Below, piece by piece: positions 42,585 to 52,055 of a stretch of 64,000 nt of DNA. The notes under the pieces were generated by a model. That model saw only the letters and a list, made by a program, of their open reading frames with translations. It had not been told where the DNA came from and ran no database searches. Position 1 is the first letter of the stretch; the number at the start of each line of letters is the position of its first letter. The position numbers and the translations under genes were made by a program. This stretch comes from SIG598 sp045605025 (GTDB lineage: Bacteria; Bacillota; Clostridia; Oscillospirales; Acutalibacteraceae): positions 15,534 through 79,533 of the forward strand of contig JAZUPE010000017.1 of the NCBI GenBank assembly GCA_045605025.1, read 5' to 3'.

Positions 42585-43507
42585 GTGATCTCAATTCCAT
42601 AGAACGTACCATGCTGGAGGCGGTTGCCGACCTGCACGAAATCCCCGAAGGAGCGTACAATATCCGCAAGAACGGTGAGGGCTTCTCTCGCCGTTCTACT
42701 GAGGACATCGAGATTATCCCCAAGACCGACAAGCCGGGAATTGACATCATCATCAAGCCGGGCGTAAAGAACAAGAGCGTCCATATTCCCGTCATCATCA
42801 CCGAGGCGGGCATAGACGACTGCGTGTACAATGACTTCCATATCGGCGAGGACGCTGACGTACTCATCGTCGCCGGCTGCGGCATTCACAACTGCGGCGA
42901 TCAGGACAGCACCCACAACGGTATCCATACCTTCCACATCGGCAAGGGCGCACGTATCCGCTATGTCGAGAAGCACTACGGCGAGGGCGACGGCGCCGGT
43001 GCCCGTATCCTCAATCCCGTCACCGAGATCTATCAGGACGAGAATTCCGTCTGCGAGATGGAAATGGTGCAGATCAAGGGCGTTGATTCCACCGTCCGCA
43101 CAACCACCGCCCATCTTGCCGCCAACGCTAAGATGCAGATCATCGAGCGGCTTATGACCCACGGTCAGCAGCTTGCCAAATCCGATATGCGCGCCGAACT
43201 GGACGGCGAGGGCGCTTCCATGCAGATTATCTCCCGTTCGGTCGCCCGTGACGATTCGGTGCAGGTGTTCCATCCCATCGCTGTGGGCAACGCCGCCTGC
43301 CACGCGCATATCCAGTGCGATTCCATCATCATGGACAAGGCGAAGATCAGCTCCATACCCGAGATCGTGGCCACCCATGCCGATGCCGAGATAATCCATG
43401 AGGCTGCCATCGGACGCATCAACAACGACCAGCTCATCAAGCTGCAGACCTTCGGCATGACCGAGCTGGAAGCCGAGTCGGTCATCATCGAGGGCTTCCT
43501 CAAGTAA
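42581..43507 (+). CDS. sufB: Minimal SufB-like scaffold (SufBD family)
   Basis: The 308-residue protein has the SufBD beta-helix core (about 80-300) with HIGEDADVLIVAGCGIHN, the helix-turn NDQLIKLQTFGMTELEAESVII at the end that binds SufC, and HAEI-like segments. It is much shorter than the usual 450-470-residue SufB and lacks its N-terminal extension. This fits the compact SufB of two-gene systems, where a homodimer replaces SufB-SufD. It should build [4Fe-4S] clusters for the many iron-sulfur proteins of an anaerobe. Confidence 0.92.
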   Translation: MSDLNSIERTMLEAVADLHEIPEGAYNIRKNGEGFSRRSTEDIEIIPKTDKPGIDIIIKPGVKNKSVHIPVIITEAGIDDCVYNDFHIGEDADVLIVAGCGIHNCGDQDSTHNGIHTFHIGKGARIRYVEKHYGEGDGAGARILNPVTEIYQDENSVCEMEMVQIKGVDSTVRTTTAHLAANAKMQIIERLMTHGQQLAKSDMRAELDGEGASMQIISRSVARDDSVQVFHPIAVGNAACHAHIQCDSIIMDKAKISSIPEIVATHADAEIIHEAAIGRINNDQLIKLQTFGMTELEAESVIIEGFLK

Positions 43508-43555
43508 ATTCCGTCAGATTCCGTGCCATCCGAAACACAACGGAGGAATGATTCA

Positions 43556-45151
43556 ATGAAACGTGTTTTTCTTATCGTTCTTGACAGCCTTGGAGCCGGT
43601 GCGCTTCCCGATGCCGCCGAATACGGCGACGAAGGCTGCGGCACCATCAGAACCATCTCAAAATCATATAAATTCAATATCCCGAATCTGCTCCGGCTGG
43701 GACTGGGCAACGTGGAGGGGCTGGACTTCCTTGGGAAGAATATACGCCCCGCCGCGGCTTGCGCCCGTCTTGCCGAGCTGTCCAAGGGCAAGGATACCAC
43801 CATCGGCCACTGGGAGATTTCCGGTGTGGTTTCCGGCCATCCGCTGCCCACCTATCCCGAGGGCTTCCCTCAGGAGATTCTTGACGAGCTGGTCAGACAG
43901 ACCGGCCGCGGCTGGCTGTGCAACAAGCCCTATTCCGGCACCGAGGTCATCAAAGACTACGGCGAAGAGCATATAAAGACCGGCAAGCTTATCGTCTACA
44001 CATCTGCCGACAGCGTGCTTCAGATCGCCGCGCACAACGACGTTGTGCCGCTGGAGGAGCTGTACGACATCTGCGCAAAGGCGCGCGCCATAATGCAGGG
44101 CGTACACGGTGTGGGCAGAATTATCGCCCGTCCGTTTGTTGGCAGGTATCCTGAATTTACACGCACCGGTGACCGCCGCGACTATTCCATCGAGGCTCCG
44201 GACCGTACAGTGCTTGACGTACTGAGCGAATCCGGACTTGATGTTATCTCCGTGGGCAAGATCAAGGACGTTTTTGTCGGCAGGGGAATAACCGAAGCTG
44301 TTGAAGCCCACAACAACAACGAGAGCATGGCGGCTGTCGACGCTCTTGTGGAAAAGGATTTCCACGGTCTGTGCTTCATTAATCTTGTGGACTTCGATAT
44401 GCTGTACGGTCACCGAAATGATATCCACGGCTATGCGAACGCCCTGACCGAGTTTGACCACTGGCTGGGAGGATTCCTTCCGAAGCTGCGTGATGACGAC
44501 GTGCTGATGATCACCGCCGACCACGGCTGCGACCCCGGCGATGTCAGCACCGATCACACCCGTGAGTATGTGCCGCTTTTGGTGTACGGAAAGGAGATCG
44601 CTCCTGTACGGCTGTCCACCCGCGGCAGCTTTGCCGACATCGCGGCAACCATCGCGGAGTGGTTTGACGTTCCGAAGGAAACAGAGGGCAGGAGTTTTGC
44701 ACGGCTGCTGAAGCGTGGACGCAGGTCGGGCGGACTGAAAAAAGATGAGCGTCAGCAGCTGGTGGAAAAAGCCAGGGAGGCAATGGAGTATTCTTATTCT
44801 CCTTACTCCGGCTGTACTGTTGGCGCGGCTCTGCTTGCGGCAAACGGTGAGATCTACACCGGCTGCAACATCGAAAACGCCGCCTTTTCGCCCACCAACT
44901 GCGCCGAGCGCACCGCAGTGTTCAAAGCGGTCAGCGAGGGTGTGACCGAATTCCGCGCCATCGCCGTCGCGGGCGGAAAAAACGGCGTGGTTGAGGGAGA
45001 GTTCCCTCCCTGCGGCGTGTGCCGTCAGGTGCTCATGGAATTCTGCGAGCCGAAGAAGTTCAAAGTCCTGCTGGTCAGCAGGGACGGATATCGCGAGGTT
45101 ACGCTTGCCGATCTGCTGCCCATGGGCTTCGGCAGGAGCGACGTTAACTGA
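43556..45151 (+). CDS. deoB-cdd: Phosphopentomutase-cytidine deaminase fusion (DeoB-Cdd)
   Basis: One 531-residue frame joins two salvage enzymes. Residues 1 to about 390 are phosphopentomutase DeoB (VFLIVLDSLGAGALPDA, GKDTTIGHWEI, ITADHGCDPG), which interconverts (deoxy)ribose 1- and 5-phosphates with two Mn ions. Residues about 400-531 are cytidine deaminase, complete with zinc motifs NCAERTAVF and PPCGVCRQVL and the start EKAREAMEYSYSPYSGC. The linker is short and basic (KRGRRSGG). GGAGGA precedes the ATG. Cytidine deamination followed by phosphorolysis supplies ribose-1-phosphate to DeoB, so both serve nucleoside catabolism. A run of six A at 44738-44743 lies exactly at the junction. Confidence 0.92.
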   Translation: MKRVFLIVLDSLGAGALPDAAEYGDEGCGTIRTISKSYKFNIPNLLRLGLGNVEGLDFLGKNIRPAAACARLAELSKGKDTTIGHWEISGVVSGHPLPTYPEGFPQEILDELVRQTGRGWLCNKPYSGTEVIKDYGEEHIKTGKLIVYTSADSVLQIAAHNDVVPLEELYDICAKARAIMQGVHGVGRIIARPFVGRYPEFTRTGDRRDYSIEAPDRTVLDVLSESGLDVISVGKIKDVFVGRGITEAVEAHNNNESMAAVDALVEKDFHGLCFINLVDFDMLYGHRNDIHGYANALTEFDHWLGGFLPKLRDDDVLMITADHGCDPGDVSTDHTREYVPLLVYGKEIAPVRLSTRGSFADIAATIAEWFDVPKETEGRSFARLLKRGRRSGGLKKDERQQLVEKAREAMEYSYSPYSGCTVGAALLAANGEIYTGCNIENAAFSPTNCAERTAVFKAVSEGVTEFRAIAVAGGKNGVVEGEFPPCGVCRQVLMEFCEPKKFKVLLVSRDGYREVTLADLLPMGFGRSDVN

Positions 45152-45166
45152 GAAAAATAATACCGG

Positions 45167-45200
45167 AGCGGCTGTCTCAGCGGGACGGCCGCTTCTTTTT
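45167..45200 (+). terminator. Intrinsic terminator
   Basis: The stem AGCGGCTGTC / GACGGCCGCT is followed by TCTTTTTT after deoB-cdd. Confidence 0.85.
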
Positions 45201-45262
45201 TACTGCCGCTAAATAAATGGCATGGGAATTGCCTGATTCCGGCGATAAATCCACACAATTAA

Positions 45263-45291
45263 TTGACTTTCCTGCATGTATATGGTAAAGT
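45263..45291 (+). promoter_or_regulatory. Promoter of the surface beta-helix gene
   Basis: TTGACT and TAAAGT are 17 bases apart in an AT-rich stretch, about 100 bases before the GTG start. A second AT-rich -10-like element (TATTAT) lies nearer, so the start of transcription is not certain. Confidence 0.5.
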
Positions 45292-45390
45292 TACTGTATG
45301 CTACTATAGGTATATTATGTGTAGCTGTACCCGTTTTTCTATACTAAATTTATATACACATCAGTCAATTACAGTCAGGAGGAATGACTT

Positions 45391-48300
45391 GTGAAGATCA
45401 GAAGTGAACTGAAAAGGATCAGGGAATGGATAACAAAAGAGGGCAGAGGAAGAAAAGCGCTGCTTGTGGCGCTGTCTGTACTGCTGTCGCTCAATGTCAT
45501 GCTGTCTGCCATGCCGCGTTCCGCGCTCGCATTTGACGGCGCGGTAAGTAATATGAACGAACTGCTTGACGCGGCTATGTATGGCTACGACGAGATAATC
45601 ATCGATTCCAGTTTTGAAATAAACGAGACAGTCAGGATTAATAACAGTGCTATTCTTCGTCCTGCTTTTGAGGATGTGACTCTCACGCGTGCTGCAGGCT
45701 TCAAGGGCGCGCTTTTTGAGGTTTACGGCAGAATTCTTTCGGACGACGAATTTGCACCTTATGTTTCGCTCTCTATCGGTGATGGAATAACCATTGACGG
45801 CAACAGCACTGCTGTTACAGCCGAAGCTCCGCTGGTGGAACTCAGCGGCGGTGAGCTTATTGTCTGCGGCGAACTTGTCAACAACAAAAACGGCGCGGCG
45901 GGTTCCGAGGGCGGCGCGGTAAAGGTTTGGCGCGGAAGACTCATCGTTGACGGCGGTCGCATTGCCGGAAACAGCGCGTATATCGGCGGTGGTATCTATG
46001 TCGAGGCTGGCGCTGTGCGGATTACCGACGGTGTTATTGAGAAAAACACCGCTTCCTACACCGGCGGCGGTGCCTGTATCAAAGATTGCGTCTCAGTGGC
46101 GATTTCCGGTGTGAACGCAAATAATGCATATCAGAACTCCACGGTAATTACCGGCAACAAGGCTCCCATAGGTGCCGGTGTCTATCTGAGCAATGTCCGT
46201 ACCGACGGCGTAACCTATACCGTAAAGGGCGGCGTATATATCGACGACAATTTCATCGACAGTTCTTCCGCTGCTGCCATGCCCGGTACCGAGTGTAATC
46301 TCCTTGTTGAGAGCAGGTATGCGGTTCCTTCCTTCTCCGGACTTACCGGAAAGGCTGCCGTCGGATTCTATCCTATGCAAAACATGCAGATTCCCTGCGA
46401 GCTGGACTACTTCAAGCAGGGAAGACTGTTCTATGATAATGATGTTCTGGACATCAACGGCAAGGAAATCCTTATCAACAATACCACCTACGCTTCCGGT
46501 ATTGCCAATCTGAACGTAACCTCCACGAAGAATGCTCTGGGAGAATATGACGGCGGTACTGTTCTTTCCGACATGGGTCAGGAGGTTAACTCGGTAAATA
46601 ATCCGTCCGTTACGCTGGGATTCCCCGTGCATCTGATTGTGAACACCGAAGATAAATACACTCTTAAAGAGGGTTCCTTCAAAGTTACTACCGGAAGCGG
46701 AGATCTGCTGGCTCAGGGTTCTCCGAGCAACGGCGTATGGTACACATTTAACGGCGGTTCGGAGACCGTCAAGGCTGAGTTTGTAAAGGATGCCGTTCCG
46801 GTCGCTAAGGTCAACGGGGTCAATTACGCTACTCTTGCCGAAGCCTTTAAGGCATGTGAAGGAAAGCCGCAGGCACAGGTCGACCTGATAAAGGATCTGA
46901 AGATTGATTCCACCAGCAATCTGAATTACTGCCTGAGAGAATGTGTCGCGGTTCCGGAGGGCACAGTGATAACCCTCAGCGCGAAGGGCGACGGCAATGA
47001 GATCAGACGCGACAACAACTGGACTGGTTCACTCTTTGAAGTTCCGGCTCGCGCCAAACTCATTCTCGAGAATATTATTGTCGACGGAAACAAGAACGTA
47101 ACGGGTGCGGAACCAGTTGCCGATGTATCCGGCGAACTGGTGCTGAATAATTCGAGCATCAAAGATGCGAACGGTATTGACGGCGGCGCGGTATACCTTG
47201 ATAACGGCGCGCTTACCTTCAAAAACAAAGGCGTTATCGAATACAACACCGCAGTCAACGGTGCCGGCGTTTATATGACCGGTAGTGAAGCTGTGATTAC
47301 CGGAAATATTTGCGAGGACTACAGTTCCGCCAACTATGGAAATCCCGATCGCACCAACTGGGAGTTCAGATACAACACTTTCTCCGGCTGCGGCGGTGCT
47401 GTTTATATGGAGAACGGTACCGTAAAGGATTGTGAGATCGTAGCCAACAGCCCTGCTGCCGGCGCTGCCGACACTATGGGCGGCGGCATTTATGTCGAAA
47501 GCGGCAAGGTTATCAATACCGTTGTCGGTGCCGTTGAGGGTGAAGGTACCAGCTTCAGCAACAGCGCCCACACCGGCGGCGGTATCTACGCCGAAAGGCT
47601 GGCGATGAAGAACGTTTCCGTCACCAACAACTCTGCGACGGATATGGCGGGCGGCGTTTTCTGCGAGGACGAGCTGGTTGTTGCCGGCAGAATTGTTGTC
47701 GACAAGAACCAGGTTTCGAGTGCAGCCAGCAACCTCTATCTGGATGTTGAACAGCTCACTCCGATCCGCGTAAACGGACAGCTTGACAGCAGTTCCGTGA
47801 TCAAGCTCAATCTTTCCGAGACAGGCAACTCCGTTAACGGAACGGTTGTTGCCCACAGCGATTCTGTGCCGTTAAACGCTTCCAACGCGCAGAAGTTTGT
47901 GATCGAGAACGCTCCCCAGAGAGTGATCCGCGCCAACGACCGAAACGTGATTATCGATTCTGCCGCTGATTGCGTCAGTGTAACCATCAAAGCAAAGGAT
48001 AATTCCGGTACGGTTACCGCTTCTCCGGAATTTGACAGCGTCGTCAGCATTCCGCTGGATGGCGGAAGGGCGCTGCTGGAGATCAGTAATCCTGATAGAC
48101 TTGATGTGAAGGTTTCTCCTTCGGACGCAAACGCGATTTCTGTTCAGGAGACCTCTGATTATAATGGCGGATACGGTGTAAGCTATTACTATATTGATGT
48201 TCTGAAAGGCGCGTCCTCTGGCGGAAAGTATACCGTGGAGGTCAGCGCGAGCTATGATTATCTGCGGCGTTCGCTCATGGAGTATGTCAATATTGACGAA

Positions 48301-50925
48301 GCCGGTAAGTTGATGATGGCTACAAATGAATACGCCGGAAGTAATTATCCTTCTGCCGAAATTATTTATTCCACTGAAAAAGTAAACCCCTACGCGTCTC
48401 TCAATGCAAAGTATTATGTATGGGGTTCCGCGGAAAGTGATGATTCGGTAAAGAATCAGCTTAACAGCGTGAAGGAAGACCGAGTGAATGATTCTTACGC
48501 AGGTTATTTCCGCGCTGAACCTGTAATTACAATACCTTCCGTGGACAATGCTCCCGCGCTCGGTCCGATCGATGAGTCTCCGATTGTCACTATTACTCTG
48601 GATGTTACCGACTTCGCCGAAAACGGAGATTACATTGATGTAGCGTCCTACAACGCCATGATGAACGGAAACACTCCTGCGGGTGCCAGACTTCACAAGG
48701 ATCTGCTTGTCAGAAACGGCTACGTGAGCTTTGATGTTGCCAGAGGCACCGGAGCCAATCCGGACGTGGTCTACGCTGCCGTCGTGCGGCACAATGATTA
48801 CGCCGCGTCCATCGGAACCGACAAGTATCATACCCTCGCCGACGCGTTCGCCGCCGCGACTACCGGTGCAGAGATCAAGGTGCTCAGAGATGTAATCACC
48901 CGCTCCGCGCTTGTGGTTCCCTCCGGCAAGGCGATCACCGTCAGCGCTGAAAACGGCGCACGTATTACCCGTTCGGAATTCTACAATGGCGCGATCTTCT
49001 TTGTCAGCTCCGGCGGTGAGCTTACGCTCAAGAATATCGTGGTCGATGGCGGAGCGGAGATCGGTTCCGGCTCCTCGCTGACCAATACAGGCAATGATGC
49101 TTATGCGGCTATTGTCGCAAATCACGGCAAACTTTCCGTCAGCGGCAGTAGCGGATTTGAAAACGGCTTTATCGCTGACGATTACGGAAACAGCAGCGCG
49201 GACCGCAGCGGCGGTGCGCTGTATAACGGAGTGTCCGGTAACGCCACAATCAAAGACGCGTACTTTGACGGTAACTATGCCTATTTCGGCGGCGCGATCA
49301 ACAACTCAGGCGATCTCAAGCTGGAAGGCTGCGAGATCACCGGCAATTACGCCGGTTCCGAGGGCGGCGCGATTTATTCCACCGGTAATCTCGGTCTTAC
49401 CAATACCTCGGTCGCGTATAACAAATGCTCCTCCAAGGAAGCGGGCGGTATCTACAGCGCCGGCAAGCTGCTTATTGCGGGAGATGTGAACGCGGCATCC
49501 AACACCAACGGTCTGGGCGCTCTGAGCAATGTCCATAATTACAGCGATTCCCCGATCATTATCGCTGACGCGCTGTCCGACAGCTCCCGCATCGGTATCA
49601 GCAAGCCGGACAAGAGCGGCGATGTCATCGCCAAGGGTGACGGCACCAAGATCACCGATGCTACGACCTATAAGAACAGATTCTTCCCTGATGCCGGTTC
49701 GCTGGCGGTTACCGCTGACACCACCAACAAGACTGTTGTGTTCGGTAGCACCAATGCCACCTACGTGACCGTGTCGCTCTCTTCGGGAAGCAACGGCACC
49801 ATTTCTCCCGTGGGTGACGTAAAGGTCGCTTCGGGCGAGAGCCTCAAGATCACCGTTACTCCCACCGGGTCCTACGCGGTTGCGGATATCACCGTGGACG
49901 GCACAAGCGTTCTGTCGAGCGCGACGGTTGACGCAACATCCGGTGTTGCTACCTACACGCTGAGCAACATCACCGCCAACAAGAAGGTTGACGCTTCCTT
50001 CAAACGCACTCCCGGATCTGTCCTCACTTCCACCGCATCTGCCAACGGTACCATCAGTCCTTCCGGAAAGGTCAACGTCAACAGCGAGGATACGGTCAAG
50101 TACACCATCACTCCCAGCGAGGGATACTATCTTGACTCTCTCAAGCTGACCGGCAAGGATGTGCTTGACGACGCTGTTCGCAACAAGGACGGTTCCTACA
50201 CCTACGTTGCTTCCGGAATTACCGATGCCGACGCTACTCTCAACGCGGATTTCAAACCTATCTATGCGCCGAGAACACTCGTTGACACCGCTTCCGGCGT
50301 CGAGGTCACCGGCTCCCTGCACTACAAGGCAAAGCTCAGTGTTGAAAATCTTGCCAAGGCTTCCGAAAGCCTGTACAACCAGATGAAGGAAGCACTCGAC
50401 ACCACCAGCGCAGACTTTACTCAGTACATTGCTCAGGCTTATGAGATCAAGCTGATCTTCGACAACGAGCAGGATATGGAAGGCTGGAGCAAGATCAAGC
50501 CCAACACCGAAGCTATGCTGACTTTCAATCTGGGTGATTCCTATGAGGGCAAGACGGTTCGTATCTTCCATCATAACGGATCAACCATCGAGAAGGACGC
50601 GGCCATAGAGGTTATCAAGGACGACGGAAAGATTTCCGTGTCGGTCAAGTCCCTGTCTCCCTTTGCTGTGGTTGTCCAGGATAAGAAGGTTACCAGCGGT
50701 GGCTCCGGTGGCAATACCAACAATAACAATAACAACAACGGCAACAGCAACAATAACGTTGACGGCAAGGGCCCGGTCAGCGGCGATTTCTATGAGCCCA
50801 AGACTGTGCCTCCCGTCGTGATTGTTCTGCTTGTGCTGTCCACTGCTACAGTCGCTTTTATCGTTGGAAAAATCTATCTGCCTAAGTTCAGAGCTTATTT
50901 CAGAAACAGATATTCCTCCAGATGA
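45391..50925 (+). CDS. Giant surface protein with three beta-helix modules
   Basis: The 1844-residue protein has a long signal peptide (cleavage near SALA-FDG, about 48). Three related right-handed beta-helix modules follow (about 50-360, 480-850 and 1145-1450), marked by rows such as GGGIYVEAG, GGAVYLDNG and GGAIYSTG. Each module opens with an alpha-helix plus strand (LLDAAMYG, LAEAFKACEG, LADAFAAATTG) and contains the DGN or DGG step. Two short bacterial repeats (GTISPVG near 1469 and GTISPSG near 1553), an Asn/Gly-rich linker and one membrane helix (about 1806-1826) with a basic tail follow. No LPxTG sorting site is present. It probably sits on the cell surface as an adhesin or polysaccharide-binding protein. 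The start is GTG with AGGAGG eight bases before. Confidence 0.88.
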   Translation: MKIRSELKRIREWITKEGRGRKALLVALSVLLSLNVMLSAMPRSALAFDGAVSNMNELLDAAMYGYDEIIIDSSFEINETVRINNSAILRPAFEDVTLTRAAGFKGALFEVYGRILSDDEFAPYVSLSIGDGITIDGNSTAVTAEAPLVELSGGELIVCGELVNNKNGAAGSEGGAVKVWRGRLIVDGGRIAGNSAYIGGGIYVEAGAVRITDGVIEKNTASYTGGGACIKDCVSVAISGVNANNAYQNSTVITGNKAPIGAGVYLSNVRTDGVTYTVKGGVYIDDNFIDSSSAAAMPGTECNLLVESRYAVPSFSGLTGKAAVGFYPMQNMQIPCELDYFKQGRLFYDNDVLDINGKEILINNTTYASGIANLNVTSTKNALGEYDGGTVLSDMGQEVNSVNNPSVTLGFPVHLIVNTEDKYTLKEGSFKVTTGSGDLLAQGSPSNGVWYTFNGGSETVKAEFVKDAVPVAKVNGVNYATLAEAFKACEGKPQAQVDLIKDLKIDSTSNLNYCLRECVAVPEGTVITLSAKGDGNEIRRDNNWTGSLFEVPARAKLILENIIVDGNKNVTGAEPVADVSGELVLNNSSIKDANGIDGGAVYLDNGALTFKNKGVIEYNTAVNGAGVYMTGSEAVITGNICEDYSSANYGNPDRTNWEFRYNTFSGCGGAVYMENGTVKDCEIVANSPAAGAADTMGGGIYVESGKVINTVVGAVEGEGTSFSNSAHTGGGIYAERLAMKNVSVTNNSATDMAGGVFCEDELVVAGRIVVDKNQVSSAASNLYLDVEQLTPIRVNGQLDSSSVIKLNLSETGNSVNGTVVAHSDSVPLNASNAQKFVIENAPQRVIRANDRNVIIDSAADCVSVTIKAKDNSGTVTASPEFDSVVSIPLDGGRALLEISNPDRLDVKVSPSDANAISVQETSDYNGGYGVSYYYIDVLKGASSGGKYTVEVSASYDYLRRSLMEYVNIDEAGKLMMATNEYAGSNYPSAEIIYSTEKVNPYASLNAKYYVWGSAESDDSVKNQLNSVKEDRVNDSYAGYFRAEPVITIPSVDNAPALGPIDESPIVTITLDVTDFAENGDYIDVASYNAMMNGNTPAGARLHKDLLVRNGYVSFDVARGTGANPDVVYAAVVRHNDYAASIGTDKYHTLADAFAAATTGAEIKVLRDVITRSALVVPSGKAITVSAENGARITRSEFYNGAIFFVSSGGELTLKNIVVDGGAEIGSGSSLTNTGNDAYAAIVANHGKLSVSGSSGFENGFIADDYGNSSADRSGGALYNGVSGNATIKDAYFDGNYAYFGGAINNSGDLKLEGCEITGNYAGSEGGAIYSTGNLGLTNTSVAYNKCSSKEAGGIYSAGKLLIAGDVNAASNTNGLGALSNVHNYSDSPIIIADALSDSSRIGISKPDKSGDVIAKGDGTKITDATTYKNRFFPDAGSLAVTADTTNKTVVFGSTNATYVTVSLSSGSNGTISPVGDVKVASGESLKITVTPTGSYAVADITVDGTSVLSSATVDATSGVATYTLSNITANKKVDASFKRTPGSVLTSTASANGTISPSGKVNVNSEDTVKYTITPSEGYYLDSLKLTGKDVLDDAVRNKDGSYTYVASGITDADATLNADFKPIYAPRTLVDTASGVEVTGSLHYKAKLSVENLAKASESLYNQMKEALDTTSADFTQYIAQAYEIKLIFDNEQDMEGWSKIKPNTEAMLTFNLGDSYEGKTVRIFHHNGSTIEKDAAIEVIKDDGKISVSVKSLSPFAVVVQDKKVTSGGSGGNTNNNNNNNGNSNNNVDGKGPVSGDFYEPKTVPPVVIVLLVLSTATVAFIVGKIYLPKFRAYFRNRYSSR

Positions 50926-50970
50926 CAGGTAATAAACCTTCCGACTGATTGCTGCGAAAAAACAGTTCAC

Positions 50971-51009
50971 AACCGTCCCGTTCGCGTCACGCGTTCGGGG
51001 CGGTTTTTC
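50971..51009 (+). terminator. Intrinsic terminator
   Basis: The stem AACCGTCCCG / CGGGGCGGTT is followed by TTT after the surface protein gene. Confidence 0.85.
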
Positions 51010-51039
51010 GTTGCGGAGACACATTATTGCGAATGCATC

Positions 51040-51068
51040 TTCACAAACGAACAAAAGTTTGGTATAAT
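51040..51068 (+). promoter_or_regulatory. Promoter of radC-uvrB-uvrA
   Basis: TTCACA and a perfect TATAAT are 17 bases apart, 30 bases before the radC GTG. The spacer carries the LexA-like box listed next. Confidence 0.75.
51048..51061 (+). promoter_or_regulatory. LexA-like SOS box in the radC-uvrBA promoter
   Basis: CGAACAAAAGTTTG matches the Gram-positive SOS box (CGAAC-N4-GTTCG) at all but one position of the two half-sites. It lies between the -35 and -10 elements, where a repressor would block RNA polymerase. LexA control of uvrBA is established in Bacillus; here radC appears to lead the operon. Confidence 0.7.
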
Positions 51069-51098
51069 ACATTAACAACTCTTTCGGGAGGAATCATT

Positions 51099-52028
51099 GT
51101 GAATAAAGAAGCATCATTCGGATCGATTCCACAAAGCGCCGGCGCACTTCTGGAAGATCTGCGCAGCAACGCGCTTGATGATGAAACCGTCGAACGCATG
51201 CTTGCCGAAGAGGCACTGAGCGTGTCTGATCCCGGCGCGGAAACCGGATCCGGTTCAAGAGATATCTACACAAAATCCATTGACCGGAGTTTTACGGTCG
51301 GCGCAGCCTCTGCAGATGAAAGTGTTTCACTCACCGCTGCTGAGGGAAACCTGCACAGAAACCACAGGGCAAAGGTCAGAAAACGCTTTCTGGACGAAGG
51401 ACTTGCCAATTTCCAGAAGCACAACGTTCTGGAACTGCTGCTTTTTTATGCCATTCCACGGGTGGATACCAACGAGATCGCTCACCGTCTGCTCAACGCG
51501 TTCCACGGCAACCTTTCCGAGGTGCTGGGCGCGGATTACCGGACGCTGATGAAGATCGAAGGAGTGGGCGAAAGCGCGGCGGTGCTGCTATCCATGATTC
51601 CGCAGGTTTTCCGAATGTATCGCGAGGAGCTGATAACCCGCGAGGGCATCTTCGGTCGATCTATGGTTGAGCAGTATATCGCGAACCGCTTTACTGGTGA
51701 GCCGGTGGAAAAGGTGCTCATCGCCTGCCTTGACAACCGGTGGAATCTGCTTGGAGACGAGTTTGTTTCTACCGGATCGGTGAACTTTTCTACGGTGGAC
51801 CGGCGGGGAATAATCGAAGTGTGCCTGCGTCACAACGCCACCGCGGCTATCATTGCACACAATCATCCCCGTGGCAACGCGTTGCCCTCCAAGGAGGATC
51901 TGAACACGACTGTCGAGGTTCGGCACGCTCTGGATGTTATCGGCGTGCGGCTCATCGACCATCTGATTGTTGCGCGCGAGGATTATATTTCCCTTGCCTG
52001 CAGCAGAACATATAATTCACTGTTCTGA
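51099..52028 (+). CDS. radC: RadC family JAB-domain protein
   Basis: The 309-residue protein has an acidic, poorly conserved N-terminus of about 80 residues, a helix-hairpin-helix part (LMKIEGVGESAAVLL) and a C-terminal JAB/MPN domain. The metal motif is intact (IAHNHPRGNALPSKED). The family is linked to DNA repair or recombination by name, but its biochemical function is disputed. Here it is the first gene of an operon with uvrB and uvrA under a probable SOS box, which supports a repair role. GTG start with GGGAGG seven bases upstream. Confidence 0.92.
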   Translation: MNKEASFGSIPQSAGALLEDLRSNALDDETVERMLAEEALSVSDPGAETGSGSRDIYTKSIDRSFTVGAASADESVSLTAAEGNLHRNHRAKVRKRFLDEGLANFQKHNVLELLLFYAIPRVDTNEIAHRLLNAFHGNLSEVLGADYRTLMKIEGVGESAAVLLSMIPQVFRMYREELITREGIFGRSMVEQYIANRFTGEPVEKVLIACLDNRWNLLGDEFVSTGSVNFSTVDRRGIIEVCLRHNATAAIIAHNHPRGNALPSKEDLNTTVEVRHALDVIGVRLIDHLIVAREDYISLACSRTYNSLF

Positions 52029-52055
52029 ATTGATTCCTGTCAGAAAGGATAGCAA

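Noticed and set aside
47872..50574. Long minus-strand frames opposite the surface protein gene
   Set aside because: They mirror the repeats of the beta-helix gene and carry no recognisable domain or ribosome site.
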